Notes: generated from the sequence alone by a model not told the origin. Shown: positions 38,036 to 51,081, counted from the stretch's first letter. The stretch: 64,000 nt of DNA from Eonycteris spelaea (GCA_003508835.1 PUFA01000027.1:7750001-7814000); one strand, 5' to 3'. Program-made: numbers and translations.

Positions 38036-38912
38036 TAGAAGAGTGGTTTGATATATTTTAAGTGCTGAAAGAAAATAAAACTATCAATCAAGAATACTAT
38101 ACTCAGAAAAACGACCTTTCAAAAACGAAGGAGAGAAAGACATTCTGAGACAAATGAAAGCTGAGGAGTTCACTACTACTGACCCTCCGGCAAGAAATGC
38201 TAAAGGGGCTTCTTTAAGTCAGATGAAAAGACTCTAACAAACGAAAATACTTGAACATAGATAATTCCCTGGTAAAGGCAAACATATAGTTAAATTCGGA
38301 ATATTCTAATACTGTAATGGCAGTACATTAAAACACTTTTAACTCTAATATAAAAGACAATAGTATTAAAAATAACTATAGCTTTATTTGTTAATGGATA
38401 TACATTAGAAGAAGATGTAAAATATGACATTAACAACTAAAATGGGGAGAGAAGTATAATATAGAGTGTTTGTACGCAAATAAAGGTATGCTGTTAACAG
38501 CTTAAAACAGACTTTTATGGAAGCCTCGGGATAACCACAAAGAAAATCTTTACTAGATGTACAAAAGATAAAGGAATAAAAGCACCACTAACAACAAACA
38601 AATACAAAGCAAGACAACAAGGAGTAAGAGAAGAAAAAGGCACTACAAAACAGTTAGAATACAATTAGCAAAATGCCTATATAAATTCTTGCCTACCAAT
38701 AATTATTTTAAATGTAAATAGAATAAATTCTCTAATCAAAAGACAGAGTGGCTGAATGGATAAAAAAACAAGGACCAACAATATGCTAACTATAAGAGGC
38801 TTGATTTAGCTTTAAGGACACACATAGACTGAAAGTAAAGAGATTAAAAAAAAAAAAGATATTCCAAAAGAAAGCAGGAATGGCTATATTTATATCATAT
38901 AAAATAGACATT
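38036..38912 (+). mobile_element. LINE-1 ORF1 C-terminus, inter-ORF and ORF2 start
   Basis: Sense L1 sequence from the C-terminal end of ORF1 ('taagtgctgaaagaaaat', 38060; 'caagaaatgctaaaggggct', 38191), across the A-rich inter-ORF spacer, to the beginning of the endonuclease domain ('caggaatggctatatttata', 38875). The frames are broken. It is cut at 38912 by a solo LTR and L1 does not obviously resume afterwards. Confidence 0.8.
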
Positions 38913-39387
38913 TGTGGGATTAATTCAAGCATAGCCCCTCCAAGTACACAGGAGGCAAAGAGGACTTCTTGGTCAGCAGCCCTAAGGAGGACAGTAAACA
39001 AGGATTCCCTGGGTTGTGCTTGCTCCCAAGGACACTTCCCATTGCTCCAATGGGCACTATCTGCCCCTTTGGCCACTCTGCTGGACATTATCTTCCCACT
39101 CCACGAGAGGACACAACTGGTCCAGTCTTCCCCACCACTAACACTAGCTAGGTCCCACACCCTGTTCTCATCCATGGGGGGTAAGACCATTTTTCCCTGG
39201 GATGAGGCACATATAAAACAATGCCTGCTCTTGGCCAGATGCCTTTTCCTACAGCTCCAACTGACCATGTGATAAAACCTCACTGTCTTGTGAATAATAA
39301 ATGGCATGTCTCATTCCACTGGTCCTCCTGGTGGTTTTTTCAGAACATCCAAGGCTCAGGTTCCTGGCCTGGAGCTCCTGTGCTGCA
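38913..39387 (+). mobile_element. Solo endogenous-retrovirus LTR
   Basis: A block of about 475 bp and roughly 50% GC starts with TG (38913), ends with CA (39386-39387) and carries, in the right order, a TATA-like 'catataaaa' (39210-39218) and a polyadenylation signal AATAAA (39296-39301). A T/G-rich stretch follows the signal (about 39320-39345). This is the U3-R-U5 layout of an LTR on the + strand. No internal retroviral genes or second LTR are present, so recombination probably left a solo copy. A matching target-site duplication could not be found, so the ends are approximate. The 173-codon antisense frame (38786-39307) runs through the LTR and is not a gene. Confidence 0.65.
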
Positions 39388-39389
39388 AT

Positions 39390-39617
39390 GTTCAATCAAA
39401 ATATATTTATACTTCAATAAGGCTGGAGAAGAAAATAAAACTAAAGAGTCCGTGTATCAATATCAGAAAAGAGGAATAGCCTGGAGGCAAAATATACAGC
39501 CAGAAATTCAATGTAAAACAAATTATATCATTATGACCAAAAGAAAAAATTGTGAAAGGGTTAAAGCTCTACAACAAATAGCAAAGACTCTCAGATAAGA
39601 ATAAAAATACTTCCAGA

Positions 39618-39651
<34 letters not shown>

Positions 39652-40624
39652 TGTATGTGACATAAAGCTGCCATTTTGAATTGATAAAGAAAGAATGAAA
39701 CTAATCACACTGGGATTTTCTCTCATTAAATCTCAAATAGTTTGAAGAATTAAACACTAAATGAGTCCATAAGCATACTGAAATAAAATAGAGATCAATA
39801 TTTATGAATATCTTTTTTGTGAAACATGTATTTCTAAGCATAATACAAAAGTACACAACAAAGAATATTGATAGATTTGACTTTTTAAATTTTCTAACTT
39901 TCTTATAGGAAAAAGAACAAACAAAATTGAAAGACAAATAATGGGGGAAATTATGTGGAGTGCAAATCACAAAACAATGTTTAACATTTTTAATATATAA
40001 AGAACCCTTACAAATGAAAAATAAACATATGTACAAATCACAAAATAATAAATATCAAAGGCCATAAAATATTTTCTATTCTTTTACTTATCACTGACTT
40101 TTAGGAATATAGCCTTAAGTGATAAGCTAAAATATTTTAAAATAAATATTTTCTACACAATTTTATTAATCACATTATTTTAGTAGACACCTTTGTATTT
40201 ACTTATTTGCATAAGTGTACAAGTATACTAAACAATGAATTCTTAAGTCAAATTGTTTGACATGTTGGTGAGAAGTACAAAACATAGAAAATGAGATTTA
40301 TGTTGAAATTTATTATAGAAATAAATTTCATCCTGAAGCACTGAGTATGACATGGAATTGAAATGGTATCTTTGCTTGCCTAAGAGGAAAATACTCTTGA
40401 TGCATAAAAGCTGTTATGTTTAATTGTCCTGGCCCTGCTTATCCTCATTCTAGACCACAATCACTTTGCTTCCTAATTCTCTTGATTAGAGCCTCAGTCA
40501 TATATCAAGTTGTGTGCCTCGTGAATTTATTAAGTACACCTATGTAGGTTGCTGATTTTCAAATAAAATCAAGTAAGTAATGCTCATCAATCCTATGAAG
40601 GACCTACTTATTCTGGGTGCAGAA
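39390..40624. other. Unassigned AT-rich DNA with a TG microsatellite
   Basis: No gene seen. The first 230 bases are A-rich and may belong to an unrecognised element interrupted by the LTR. The remainder is unassigned. Confidence 0.3.
39619..39650. repeat. (TG)n microsatellite
   Basis: Fifteen to sixteen uninterrupted TG dinucleotides. Alternating purine-pyrimidine of this length can adopt Z-DNA and is usually polymorphic. Confidence 0.97.
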
Positions 40625-40627
40625 AAG

Positions 40628-40850
40628 ATGGGAAAATGTTAATAACTAACATCTATTGAATGCTTATTTTATTTCTGACAAAAGAGCTATTATGAGAGAA
40701 CTTCAGAAAGATTAACTCATTCATTTTTTATCTAGCCTCTGTGAGGAAAGCACAAATTATATCACTAATTTTATATAAGAAAAATGAAGCATGGAAAGTT
40801 TAAATAGCCTGCCATGGTCACAGGGCTCAGAAATGGCAAAACAACATTTG
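40628..40850 (-). mobile_element. MIR-family SINE fragment
   Basis: Complement of MIR: 'taactaacatctattgaatg' at 40641 corresponds to the 3' end, then 'agaaaaatgaagcatgga' (40779) and 'catggtcacagggctcag' (40813) to the core. It is diverged but in the correct order. Confidence 0.65.
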
Positions 40851-41230
40851 TAAGCCATAGTAGTTGCCTATAAGGAGCTTGTAATATAATTGAGTATATA
40901 TTATGAACAAAAGCATAGAAATGTGTGTATTGAACACTGAGAAGGTGCTTATGAGGGTAAGAAAGGAAAAGGAATTAGAGGTACAGGAAACAGCATGGAA
41001 AATGATGTGTAAATATTGCAAACATGACATGGTATATTTGGGAACCATAGTTTGCTCTTTGTGATTTGAGCGAGGAAGCGCCAAATGAGGAGTCTAGATA
41101 AATGAGCTAGAGATGGGGTAGACATACCAGCAAGATCAAGAGGTATAATGAAGATTGAAACTGCATTATCAGCATGGCTCATCGATGTGGCTATAAAAGC
41201 CAAATACGCTTTCAGAAAGTGGAAACTGTG
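40851..41230 (-). mobile_element. Possible L2 fragment
   Basis: Purine-rich sequence directly after the MIR, resembling the complement of the L2 body ('aaggagcttgtaatataatt' 40873, 'ggaaacagcatggaaaatga'). The similarity is low. Open antisense frames at 40827-41084 and 40949-41260 have no domain. Confidence 0.35.
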
Positions 41231-41269
41231 CTGGTACACCTCCCTAGATAGTGCAGACAATGAAAACTG

Positions 41270-41465
41270 GAGCAGCTACATTATATCCTGAGCAATAAGC
41301 CCTGTATATGGTGGGAATGCCAAAGCCAGCATTCTAGCTTGGGTTCCTGTATAACTCAATGGAGTAGAACCTGTCTACCCAGAATTGCATGTTGAAAAGA
41401 AACAAGCTTCTCTCTTATGTAAGCTATAGTATTTGGGATACCTGATAAGAGCTCCTTGGCCTATA
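41270..41465 (+). mobile_element. MLT1-like LTR 3' fragment
   Basis: Sense sequence with the typical end of a MaLR/ERVL LTR: 'gcaataagccctgtatatgg' then 'ttatgtaagctatagtattt'. Only the 3' part is recognisable. Confidence 0.42.
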
Positions 41466-43915
41466 CTCTCATCATTTATTCAAAGATTAATCATGCTTCT
41501 TTAAATAACTTTATGTGTGAGTTTCAGACTAAAACTCTATTCAAATATGTCCATACAAAAACTTTGTTATCAGTTACATTAACATGTATAAACAAATACT
41601 GCATTATCTTAAGTTTGAGAATGGGAAATGTGTGAGAAGTGTTGAGAATATTCACAGAAGAAAAATTTTAATGGGATGTTTTATAAATACATATGGTTAT
41701 CAAGAGTATTCTTTATTCTTTATATATGTGTAGTTACTTCCAAGAACAATTTAAGAAGATTAAAAGCTCAAAAACAATGCAAAATAAACTGACACATGGA
41801 TAACTTAGGCCATTGATCTCCTGAGTCCTAAGCAAAAGGGCCACAAATGTAAAGAGAACATTAAAAGCAGGGACTAAATTTGTCACCAAATTTTCTGGCA
41901 GCTAAGGCAAAATAGTATTTTCTTTCTTTCTATTTTCTTTCTTTCTTACTTTTTTTTCTTTAGCATGCTTTAAAATATATCAGTTTTTTAAACAGAAAAA
42001 AATTATGCAAATTTTTCACTCAAGGTGCCACATTTTGGATACCTTTAAATATGACTTTTCAAATAAACATTTAAAAGAATAGATTCTTTCAACAATTAAA
42101 TGCCAAGTCCCAAGGCATTCTCCTAAATATATGGACTCTAATCAATTAAATAAAAGATTTAAAGAAATCTTAATAATGCATAACCATTTAAATATGGAGA
42201 GGTCAGCCAAAGTCAGAGCTCACATTTCTACAATTAGCATTATATACATAGTATTGCTCAATCATAATAACATACATTTTTCAGATACATAAGGATAGTT
42301 TAAAATCCACAAAAATTAAACTAGTCTTTATCAAGTCAAAAGTACATGCATTAGGTGAAAGGAGTCAAGATTGTCATTATCCTGTCATTTGAAAGGAAAA
42401 TAACTAAGGAACAGAAAAATTCCTTGTTTGTAATAGAGTCCATGTTTCTAGGATTCTGATTTTTAAAGAATGACCTGCCCTGGTTTCACATTCACTACAA
42501 AATCAGCCACAGAGACAGATAAAAATTCCCAGTACTACTCATTTTTTTTTTCAAATTGTAAACACTAATTTCAACATAGCAGTTCACTTTTCCTTTAAAG
42601 ATATTTAATTGCAGTTATTTTTTTTTTCCATTTGCTATTGAGAGGATATGAGACTTAAAATTTTATGCCAGAAAAAGCCAAAAATATCAGAATTGATGAT
42701 CTCAGGTAATGAGAAGAGTCAATTTCACCAGAAAGACACTGGATTTTTAAAATGTAATGTAAAGTATCCAAACAGAAAAGCATCCTTTAGTCTTAGTTAT
42801 ACTGGTGACAATTCTTCCAGCACATTTCCAAAATAGGAAATGTTTTCCAAGATTTCTTTTTTTTTTAATCTTGAAAGGTTCAGTAATTCCAAAAGAAACC
42901 TGGCAACTGTACTTCCATGTATAGGTGCATGAGATATAACAACTCCCTGACTCAACATTCTATAATATATTCTCCTTTAAAAGCACAGGGATAATTGAGT
43001 ATTTACTATCTTGGCCTTTTCATGGATATTTTATTATACTCTAGGAAGATATAAAACACTGGGACTATTTGACTTACAAAACTTTATTTCTCCCTTTACT
43101 TTCAGGGTATCTCTTTATTGGAAAGATTAAAATAATTATGAAGATTCAGAGGGAACATTAAGAATGAATAAAGGATTGACATATAAGCAATCTTAATGGA
43201 ATTAAAACTGTACTGAGTAAATGCTGAGACAGAATTAAAGTGTGACAATGACTTGCAAATACCTGAATTGTTTCCAACGAAAGATAAATTCTTTTGTCTA
43301 TTCCAAGCAAACCTATCTGTGAACAGTGCTAATAACATATAACAGGAAATTACAGTAACAAATATTGAAAATTTTAAAGATGCAATATTGTAAGAACTTG
43401 AAAGAAATGAAATCTGGTTAAAAATTAAAATTATACTAGATGGAGAGCTAAATGATATACATATTCATTTACCTCTGACTATAATTTTAGTAGCAAACTC
43501 ATCATTTGAATATGAATCTAACACCACAATCTTTTTGTAACAAAGAAACTTTTGTGAATGAAAAAGACTTTTGTTGCATGAAAGTTAGAGACAAACTAAA
43601 GCAATTTTAAATTAGCATATCTCATAGACAAAATGTTAACTTTGTATTTTTGAAAATGGATCCAATTTTGACAGTAAAGCTCATTCATTACTGATGACAA
43701 ATGAACAAAAATTATTTAGTGAACTGAATGACTTCTCTTTAAATGACCTAGAATATACCAGTCACATTTTTTCAATCTTCAATGAAAATGAAATCTCAAA
43801 AGAATGTATGCAAGTCTACACATTTGAATGACTTCCTATTTTTAGAAATGTTACACTATAGAGTTCTTGTATCCTGGAGAATAATGTTGAACACCATCTA
43901 TTATTTTCTAGGTTC
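41466..43915. other. Unassigned AT-rich DNA
   Basis: Contains a CTTT-rich pyrimidine tract (41919-41962) and T-runs at 42542-42552 and 42857-42867. No gene or named element. The + frame at 42648-42836 (62 codons) has no domain. Confidence 0.3.
41919..41962. repeat. (CTTT)n-like polypyrimidine tract
   Basis: Irregular CTTT repeats, all pyrimidine apart from two A interruptions. Confidence 0.85.
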
Positions 43916-43917
43916 TG

Positions 43918-44130
43918 ATCTTTAGCATTTTACAGATATAACTCATTTTGCACACTTAGCACCTTAAGAAATAGCTATTTATTACTTTAATTTTATAGAT
44001 GAGCAAACTGAGGCAGAGGAAAGTTAAGTAACCTTCCCAAAGTTACAAAAGAGGCAGAGCTGGGATTCATATCTGGGTTTTGGATCTCATACACTCAATC
44101 TACTATACTCAACTGTCTTCCTCTAGGATA
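43918..44130 (-). mobile_element. MIR SINE
   Basis: Best-preserved MIR in the window. The + strand shows 'tagatgagcaaactgaggca' (43996) followed by the complement of the tRNA-related head ('gcagagctgggattcatatc', 44053). MIR is one of the oldest mammalian SINEs. Confidence 0.85.
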
Positions 44131-44502
44131 AGTTGAACCAAATTCAACTTGACTACCATCGAAATTGAATTGTCATTTATATAATTGGAAAACTCCTGGG
44201 GGAAAATGGTGGTATGATATAGGCATATTCTTTGTCTTTCTGAAATTCATCTCATAGCCAAAGAATAATATACAAAAATGTAAATAACAGTTTTGATGAA
44301 TGCAAACCAGAGAATAGATAAAAGGGCACAAACCAAACAATGGTGCAAAATCAAAATGCCATGTTTGCAGTGGCAGGAATGGAATGCATAAGCTGAGGAT
44401 GGGAACACATAAGCAAACCACATTTGAAAGTATTATCCTGGCCTTATGGCATCAGGGAATAAGAAAATCTTTTATTGTGTACAGAACTACAGTTGCATAT
44501 CC
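44131..44502. other. Unassigned DNA
   Basis: Nothing recognised. The antisense frame of 82 codons at 44173-44421 has no domain. Confidence 0.3.
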
Positions 44503-44752
44503 CCATTGGCCAAGGGTCCCAAGCCCTGGGCCACTCACAGACCAGTACCAGTCAGTAGTAGCCTGTTAGGAACCTGGCCGCACAGCAGGAGGTGAGCAGT
44601 GGGCACAAGAGGAGAATGAATCTTCATCTGTATTTGTAGTTCTTCCCAGCGCTAACATCACTGCCTCAGCTCCGCTTCACATTATCAGGCATTAGATTCT
44701 TAAAGGAGCACCAGTCCCTGGTGCTAAAAAGGTTGGGGATCAAGGTTCAAGA
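44503..44752 (+). mobile_element. MER1 (hAT-Charlie non-autonomous) transposon
   Basis: The left end 'caagggtcccaagccctggg' and the right end 'aggttggggatcaagg' are decayed inverted copies of each other (CAGGGGTCCCCAACC type). The body carries the MER1 hallmarks 'cctgttaggaacctggccgc' (44560) and 'ttcacattatcaggcattag' (44676). The length of about 250 bp is short for MER1B, implying internal deletion. The expected 8-bp target duplication is not recognisable. Confidence 0.85.
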
Positions 44753-44999
44753 ACAGATAAACAAGTATAAACACAAACCTCTGTTCATTAGCAAAATATT
44801 CTGTTTGCCTGAAAAAATTCCCCTGGCCCTCTATAATTTAAAAAAAATACAAAGAAAAAAGTCACCTCTTTAAAGGCTAGATTTATTATAGAACATAACA
44901 AGTATTAAAAACACAGAAAGAAAGAAAAAAGAAAATACTGCAAGGGAAAAAAAGCAGTGGGAGATGAAGAAAACACTACAAAAAGGTTACCATGTACAG
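44753..44999. other. Unassigned A-rich DNA
   Basis: Purine-rich spacer between MER1 and MLT1 with several A-runs. Confidence 0.3.
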
Positions 45000-45432
45000 A
45001 AGCTTCCTAAGGGTGTCATACAAATTATCAGAAAGTAATTATCTTAATATAGCAGAAATTTATTTTCTCACAAATCTGGAAGCTAGTAGTGCAAAAACAA
45101 GGTGTCGGAAGGGTCATGCTCTCATGGAAGACTCCACAGAAAAATCCTTCCTTGCTTTTTCTTAACTTATGGTGGTTGCCAACAATCTTCTGAAATCCTT
45201 GGTTTTCAGGTATATCACTCCAAATTTTGCCTCCACTGTCATTTGGATTTTTCAGTGTATCTCTGTGTCTATACATGGCCTTCTTATAAGACATCAGTTA
45301 TTCGATTTAGGGCCCACTCCAAATCCTTATGACCTTATCTTAACTAATTAAATGAGACCCTATTTCCAACTAAACTCACATCATGAAGTTCTGGGTAGAC
45401 ATGAATTTTGAGGGGACATTATTCAACCCCGT
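45000..45432 (-). mobile_element. MLT1-type MaLR LTR (antisense)
   Basis: Complement of an MLT1 LTR: 'agcagaaatttattttctca' (45051), 'tctggaagctagtagtg' (45076), 'ttcttataagacatcagtta' (45281), 'gggcccactccaaatcctta' (45310) and 'gaggggacattattcaaccc' (45411) are in the expected order. MLT1 LTRs belong to non-autonomous ERVL-related elements. Open frames on both strands here (45028-45294 minus, 45102-45351 plus) are incidental. Confidence 0.8.
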
Positions 45433-48400
45433 ATACCAAGGAATACAAGAAAATTTTGTCCAAAAGCTTTTCTATGAATTCACAAAATTAAGTAAAGTTA
45501 CTAGTTTCATTAATCAAGAATTCCTAGCAAAAGTATAGTAATTTGAGGAAATAATGGTGAGAAAACAGAGATAACTTTATATAGTGAAAGAGCTCAGTGA
45601 AGATGTGATGTGACATTAAAATTAAAACACACAGAAATTAAGGCAATATTCAAATGAGTCTGACAGAAATAAATTAAAGAACGCACAAACAGGAAATTCC
45701 TAAATAAGAAATAAATAATAAACATAATATTTAGTATACAAATGAGTAAAGCCTTAAAATACAAGCAGATCGAAACCTATGGTAGAAAAATTTAATACTA
45801 AGGGGAAAAAAAGGCCAGAATGAGCTACATGCAAACATATTCTATTAAAGTTAACAGAAACTATTGTTTGTGCAGTGAGATAAATAATCAAACAACATAG
45901 AACGGAAATTTTCGAAATAGTCTCAGACACCTTCCTATCGACCTTCAATGTTCAAAAACAGTGTAAACATTTCTATATGTCTAAGTAAAACCAAGTATGA
46001 GCCAAGAATTTACACTCAGGCAGCACATACAAGATTTAAATACGTAAAAGCTTTAGGAATAGTGTTCCCATAATCTTGTCCCAATGTGAGTCAACTAAGA
46101 GATGACTGAGAAAACTAAAGCAATAAATCTATTGCTGAACATCAAATCTATTTAACAATACTATTTTTCCATAATACATCTGAAGCAAATAGGTATATTA
46201 TGATAAAAAATAATATAGAACTTATAAGATTAAAAAAGTAAAAAAGTGGAGAGTAAAATGATGGAGATAATGTAAGTATGTTAGTTTTATCTCTTATATT
46301 TAGTCAAATAATACTGATACGTATTTTAAAGCTTATAAATCAAGAACAGTAGTATAAGCCTATTAAACAGTATATAGGTAAATTCCAAGAAAAAGTATAA
46401 TTAACTAAAGGTGGACATATGCATAAGAAAGTGGGGTTGAGAAGAGGAAATTTTATCATTAGTTCTAGTAGAACATTAGAAACAATATGAATGAAACAGA
46501 AGTTATGAATTTTTTGATTTCCTAAGGCAAAATAATATAATTATAAATATATGTACATACATAACAAGATGATGCCAACATTCATAAAGCAAAAACTATA
46601 AGTGGCATACAATAAAATCTATTTAAAAAATCAGTTATATAAGACTAATTCACACCTCATTCATTTTCAAATTGAACAAAATAATTATAAATACAGAATG
46701 CCTAAAACGCAATTTTAAAAAACAGAATACATCTTCTTCGATAGTTTCAAAACATTAGTCACAAAAACAATTACCATGATTCTACAAATACAAAATATTA
46801 CATAGCAATTTAGCATCTTTTCAAAAATAAGCAATTTAAAGCAAATACATCATAGGTTTTATGTCTTATAATTTAAATAGCAGTAATTATCAATGTTCTT
46901 TTTGGTCTGAGCCTCGTGATATTGTCTATTATGTTGCATTTCTAAAACAGTTATCTTTGACATGATGGGTATAGAACAACAGCATTAAAAATAAGAAAGA
47001 CAACATTCCTATTAGATCCTCAAGTAATAACTAGAAGATTCCTCATTTTTGTTTTCCAAATATTTTCCAAGGCATTTTAACTTGTGGAAAAATACCGACA
47101 GTGTATTACCAATGATTAACAATTTACCTATCATCTAAAAGTACAGATGTGGAATTCGATATTATTGATATCAGCCCATATATTACCTGACTTGCCTAGG
47201 CAAACGTTATACTCACTTTGAAAACAATTATGATATCTATAATAATTAGTTATTTCCATATTTATGCTTCCTAAATTAGAACCTCCTTCAGAACAAGGAC
47301 CATATAAGTTGTTTCCTCATTACCTTGCAAAGTACATTACAAATAATAAGTCCTTATCAATATATCTTGAGTTTAAATATTCTTATCGATAGGCAAAGAT
47401 ATTTGCTTGAAGAAGAAACATTCGATGTTTCAAACAGAGATTTAAAAAAATAATTTGAGATTAAGAAAATAAAGTAGAAAGAAGTGCTTAATTTTTGCTT
47501 AGGCTAACTTCCCAGTTCTAATTAGACCATGGGCACATGGGCCTCCACTTATCTCCATGCTTCCTTGAAAGCCCTGGAGATAAACAAAACAGCGATCATG
47601 GCAGCCAAGCAAACCATATGGGAACCAGTAGACCACAACTTAATTAGCACTGAAAATTTATGCCAGTAGTGTCAGCTTCTATTTTTATACTACTTCATCT
47701 TCAGAACCTCAAAGTTTTAATAAAATTCACCATTTTGCTTTGAATTTAGATTTCTTTAAAATATAAATATTAGATAAAAATCACAATTATATCAATGAAA
47801 GAAATTTACTTAAAAGCTCACTGAAATAGATAGCAAAAAGAATTTTAGATTCTGCCTTTCAACAATCACTTTATCATTATGTTTTAAATATTACTGAGTA
47901 TTGAAAGTAAATTTCATATTTAAAAAAAACAGTTTTATTTAAACAAGTCACCTATAGTACATTCTAATAATATTCAAAATTAAGATGTTAAAATCCTGAA
48001 TTTCCAATCTTTGCATCATAACTTATCATCTTTACAAAATTTTAGGTACACTTAATATCTCTGTTGATAATTTGATAACATAATTGGTACAGGAGCAGTG
48101 GATTTGAAAGCAGAGTTGTGAGGAAAAATAGTCATCTGAATCTCAGTTCAGCATTCTTTTTCTAGACTACGAGGCAAGTGAAATCTCAAAAGAGCTGGAT
48201 TCAATTTACTTAGCTATCATTTATATCTAAATTTCATTAGTTTAAAAACACCAGGTAAAATGTTGAGATAAAACTCTTAAAACTCATTTAAACGTTATCT
48301 TAAATTTGTGTGCCTATAAATAATTAATTAAAAAAAAACCAGATAATTATGAATACTCTAATGTTTTCTGCATCTTTACACCTAATGTAACCACTCTACT

Positions 48401-48541
48401 GGGATAAAAAAGGAGAAATTTGCAATCTGTGATTAAGTAAATTTAATCAGCATTTAATAGTATGGAATTTACATTATTCTAATTAAATTAACAAAAAAAA
48501 AGAATAAAACAGCAAATGCTTCTGTTTTTGTTGTGGGGTTT

Positions 48542-48563
48542 CCCCCCACCCCACCCCCCACCA
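48542..48563. repeat. C-rich tract (G-rich on minus strand)
   Basis: C6-A-C4-A-C6-A-CC. The minus strand has three long G-runs with single-base spacers, a borderline G-quadruplex motif. Confidence 0.85.
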
Positions 48564-48875
48564 CTAAAATTCTTTGTTGTACCATCTGGCCTAGAAAGCT
48601 TGCAAACATTGCTGTCTGGACAGAGATGACCAAGTACCAGAAAGCTAAATCACACATTAACAGCCTTCAATAATTCACTGCTTCAACCACCAGTCTGTTG
48701 TTATATCTCTTATTTTTAATGAATCAACTATCACATTAGTCATATCGACTGTTTTAAACCAAGCTTAAATATTTTATATAGTGTTTATGCAGTAGTAGTG
48801 TTTTAAAAAAGACATGATAAAGACATCAGCAGAAAAAAAAAAACAGAAAAATACCATAAAACTAGCTGATATACT

Positions 48876-48908
48876 AAAAAACAACAACAACAACAAAAAA
48901 ACAACAAC
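48876..48908. repeat. (CAA)n low-complexity tract
   Basis: Two short CAA arrays separated by an A-run. Confidence 0.85.
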
Positions 48909-50416
48909 TAGATATTGGCAGATTGAAACAATGTTCTTAGATTTATAAATTGGTTTTTACAAATAAACTATTTTAAACAAATTGAAAAAGCTTGAGTTAA
49001 TTCGCTATTACAATTTTCTTTTTCTTTTTTACTCTTTATCTTTAAAATCACTTCCATAAACTCGTAGTAATGATTACCAATATTATGACTAAGAAATTAT
49101 AATGGGATTTGTTGACTTTAGTGTTTTGAAGTGAAATAATATTAAGTGGAATACAAGTGAAAATATAATATCCATAGGAAAAAAAATCATTTAGTTTTAA
49201 ATTTAGGGTTTCTTAATTTTTCTTAGTTTTAAATTTTAGACTTCCTTGTTTTAAATAAGGTGGGGAAAGAAATTTACTTAAAAGCATATTGTGATTTCTA
49301 CTCATTTGTTACTACTGGAGTTCACCACACTTTATCATTTAATTTCACTCTGGACATTTATTTCTTTAAGGCACAAATCCTTGGAGTGAATGCCACCTGC
49401 AATGGCTTCCTTTGCTCAAGAAAGCAAGCTTTGGGGATGGTCCCCCAATGGCAATTTAGACAGCTGTTTCCATTACACAATATTTTCTCACATCCAATGA
49501 AAAAAGTTAAAAAGAACCAGAGTGACAACTACATTTCCCTATAGATCCCTAGGTATTTTACACAGAAGTTTTAATGACCACACAGCAAACATAAAATACA
49601 CAATTGCTTCAACAAGTGCACCCTAGTGGGTAATGTACTTTAAAATATAAATTGATAGTATGATACAGGAATGAATGTTTTGAATTATCTTTTGCACTTT
49701 TCTCTCATTTATTTGACTTAACTATTATGGCATCACTGGATTTTTGATGAGAGGAAAGTTTAATATCAGTGGAATATTAATTGATTTTCAGTTTATACAC
49801 ATGAAATAAGTAATGAAAGAGTTAGCACCAATATAGTAGGTTTATTAGGGTTTCTAAAGTTCACAGTAAGCTATTTGAAATCTTGAAAATAAGAATACAG
49901 CAGTCATATTAAATCAAATAATATAAAAGTTCAAAAGAATGAATGTGCTTCTCAGCAGGGTCTAACAGAAATACCTCAAAAATTAAAATCTTTTCATTAA
50001 GAAATCTATTTTCTGGTCTTTTGATATAGATGAAAATGTAGATTGTTCAACACAGATAATGTATTAAATTAGCTAACCAGCTTTCATGATTATTCTGAAA
50101 AAGATTGTTTAGATTCACCCTGCAGTCAATCTAGAAATCAGCTTTGCTACTCAGAAAGGAATCTGCTCCTTCATTGGAAGAACGACTATCTCAGCCCTTT
50201 TCTTATTCTACGTTTTTCTATAGAAAAACAAGTTCATTTTCAAATTTTCTTTTATCCACTGTATGCTGATAACATAGCTCTGCATCTACCCATCCCTGTC
50301 TCTCCAGAGTCCATCCCATGGACAATGATGGTGAATAAAATCAGTAATTGACTATTTAAATTATCCAATAAATACAATAAAAATAACTTCTAGCTGTTAA
50401 TGATTACTAGCAACAT

Positions 50417-50461
50417 GTATGTATATATGTATATATGTGCATATGTATGTATATATGTATA
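50417..50461. repeat. (TATG/TATA)n microsatellite
   Basis: Imperfect array of ATGT and ATATGT units. Confidence 0.88.
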
Positions 50462-51081
50462 TTGGTGTAAATCAAATATAAGGGGGTGAATACGCACCAG
50501 TAAATATGAGAATTTCCCCACTATGTTAAAAATTAACCAAAAAAAGTAAAAATATTTGGGATCTAAATGATAATATCTTTCTTTAAAGGATTTAAATTTG
50601 TTTTTGCCAGGGATCTAGGGGACCAGACATTCCAAATCATCTTAATCCAATCAGGAATTAAAAAAACTGAACACAGTTGAGCTTTAGTCTTAGTGATGGA
50701 TACTCTTTCTTACTTGTTTTCATTCCTAGGGAGTGACTCTTTGGGTGCCCAGCTCAAAGCTCAGCTTTACCAGGGTCTCGCCTTCCTGGACGAACATCTT
50801 CATTCATTAATTTAATTTTATTCATTTTATAGTCTTGAAGACTGTGTTAAGTATTAGACTTGTGAGTTGCATAGACTTAGAGATTCATCTTATCACCTAG
50901 ATATATTTTTATATAAGTTTAAGCCATTTACATATCCACTTATATTGTATTGTTTTAACTTCTTATTAAATCTTTTGTCCACTGCTGTAGAGTATAATCT
51001 CTTTTAAATAATATTGCTAACTTTTTGATAACTGCATAAAATTTTAAGAGAGTTCTTGTTTCCATTATTTCCTCATTTTTG

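Larger units (their letters stand above)
45433..51081. other. Long unassigned AT-rich stretch
   Basis: About 5.6 kb in which I recognise no gene or named transposable element. It contains a (CAA)n tract (48876-48908), a C-rich tract (48542-48563) and a TATG-type microsatellite (50417-50461). A + frame of about 100 codons (49233-49544) lacks any recognisable motif. Part of this may be transposon sequence too old to identify by eye. Confidence 0.3.

Noticed and set aside
38786..39307. Longest open frame in the window, 173 codons on the minus strand
   Set aside because: It runs antisense through an L1 fragment and the solo LTR, its composition follows the LTR, and it has no recognisable domain.
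49233..49544. Roughly 100-codon + strand open frame
   Set aside because: No motif or recognisable similarity, and several frames of this size are expected by chance in 64 kb read in six frames.
50730..50815. Short open segment after a good-looking 3' splice site (polypyrimidine then AG at 50728-50729)
   Set aside because: Only about 28 codons, no matching donor in frame, and one good acceptor alone is common by chance.
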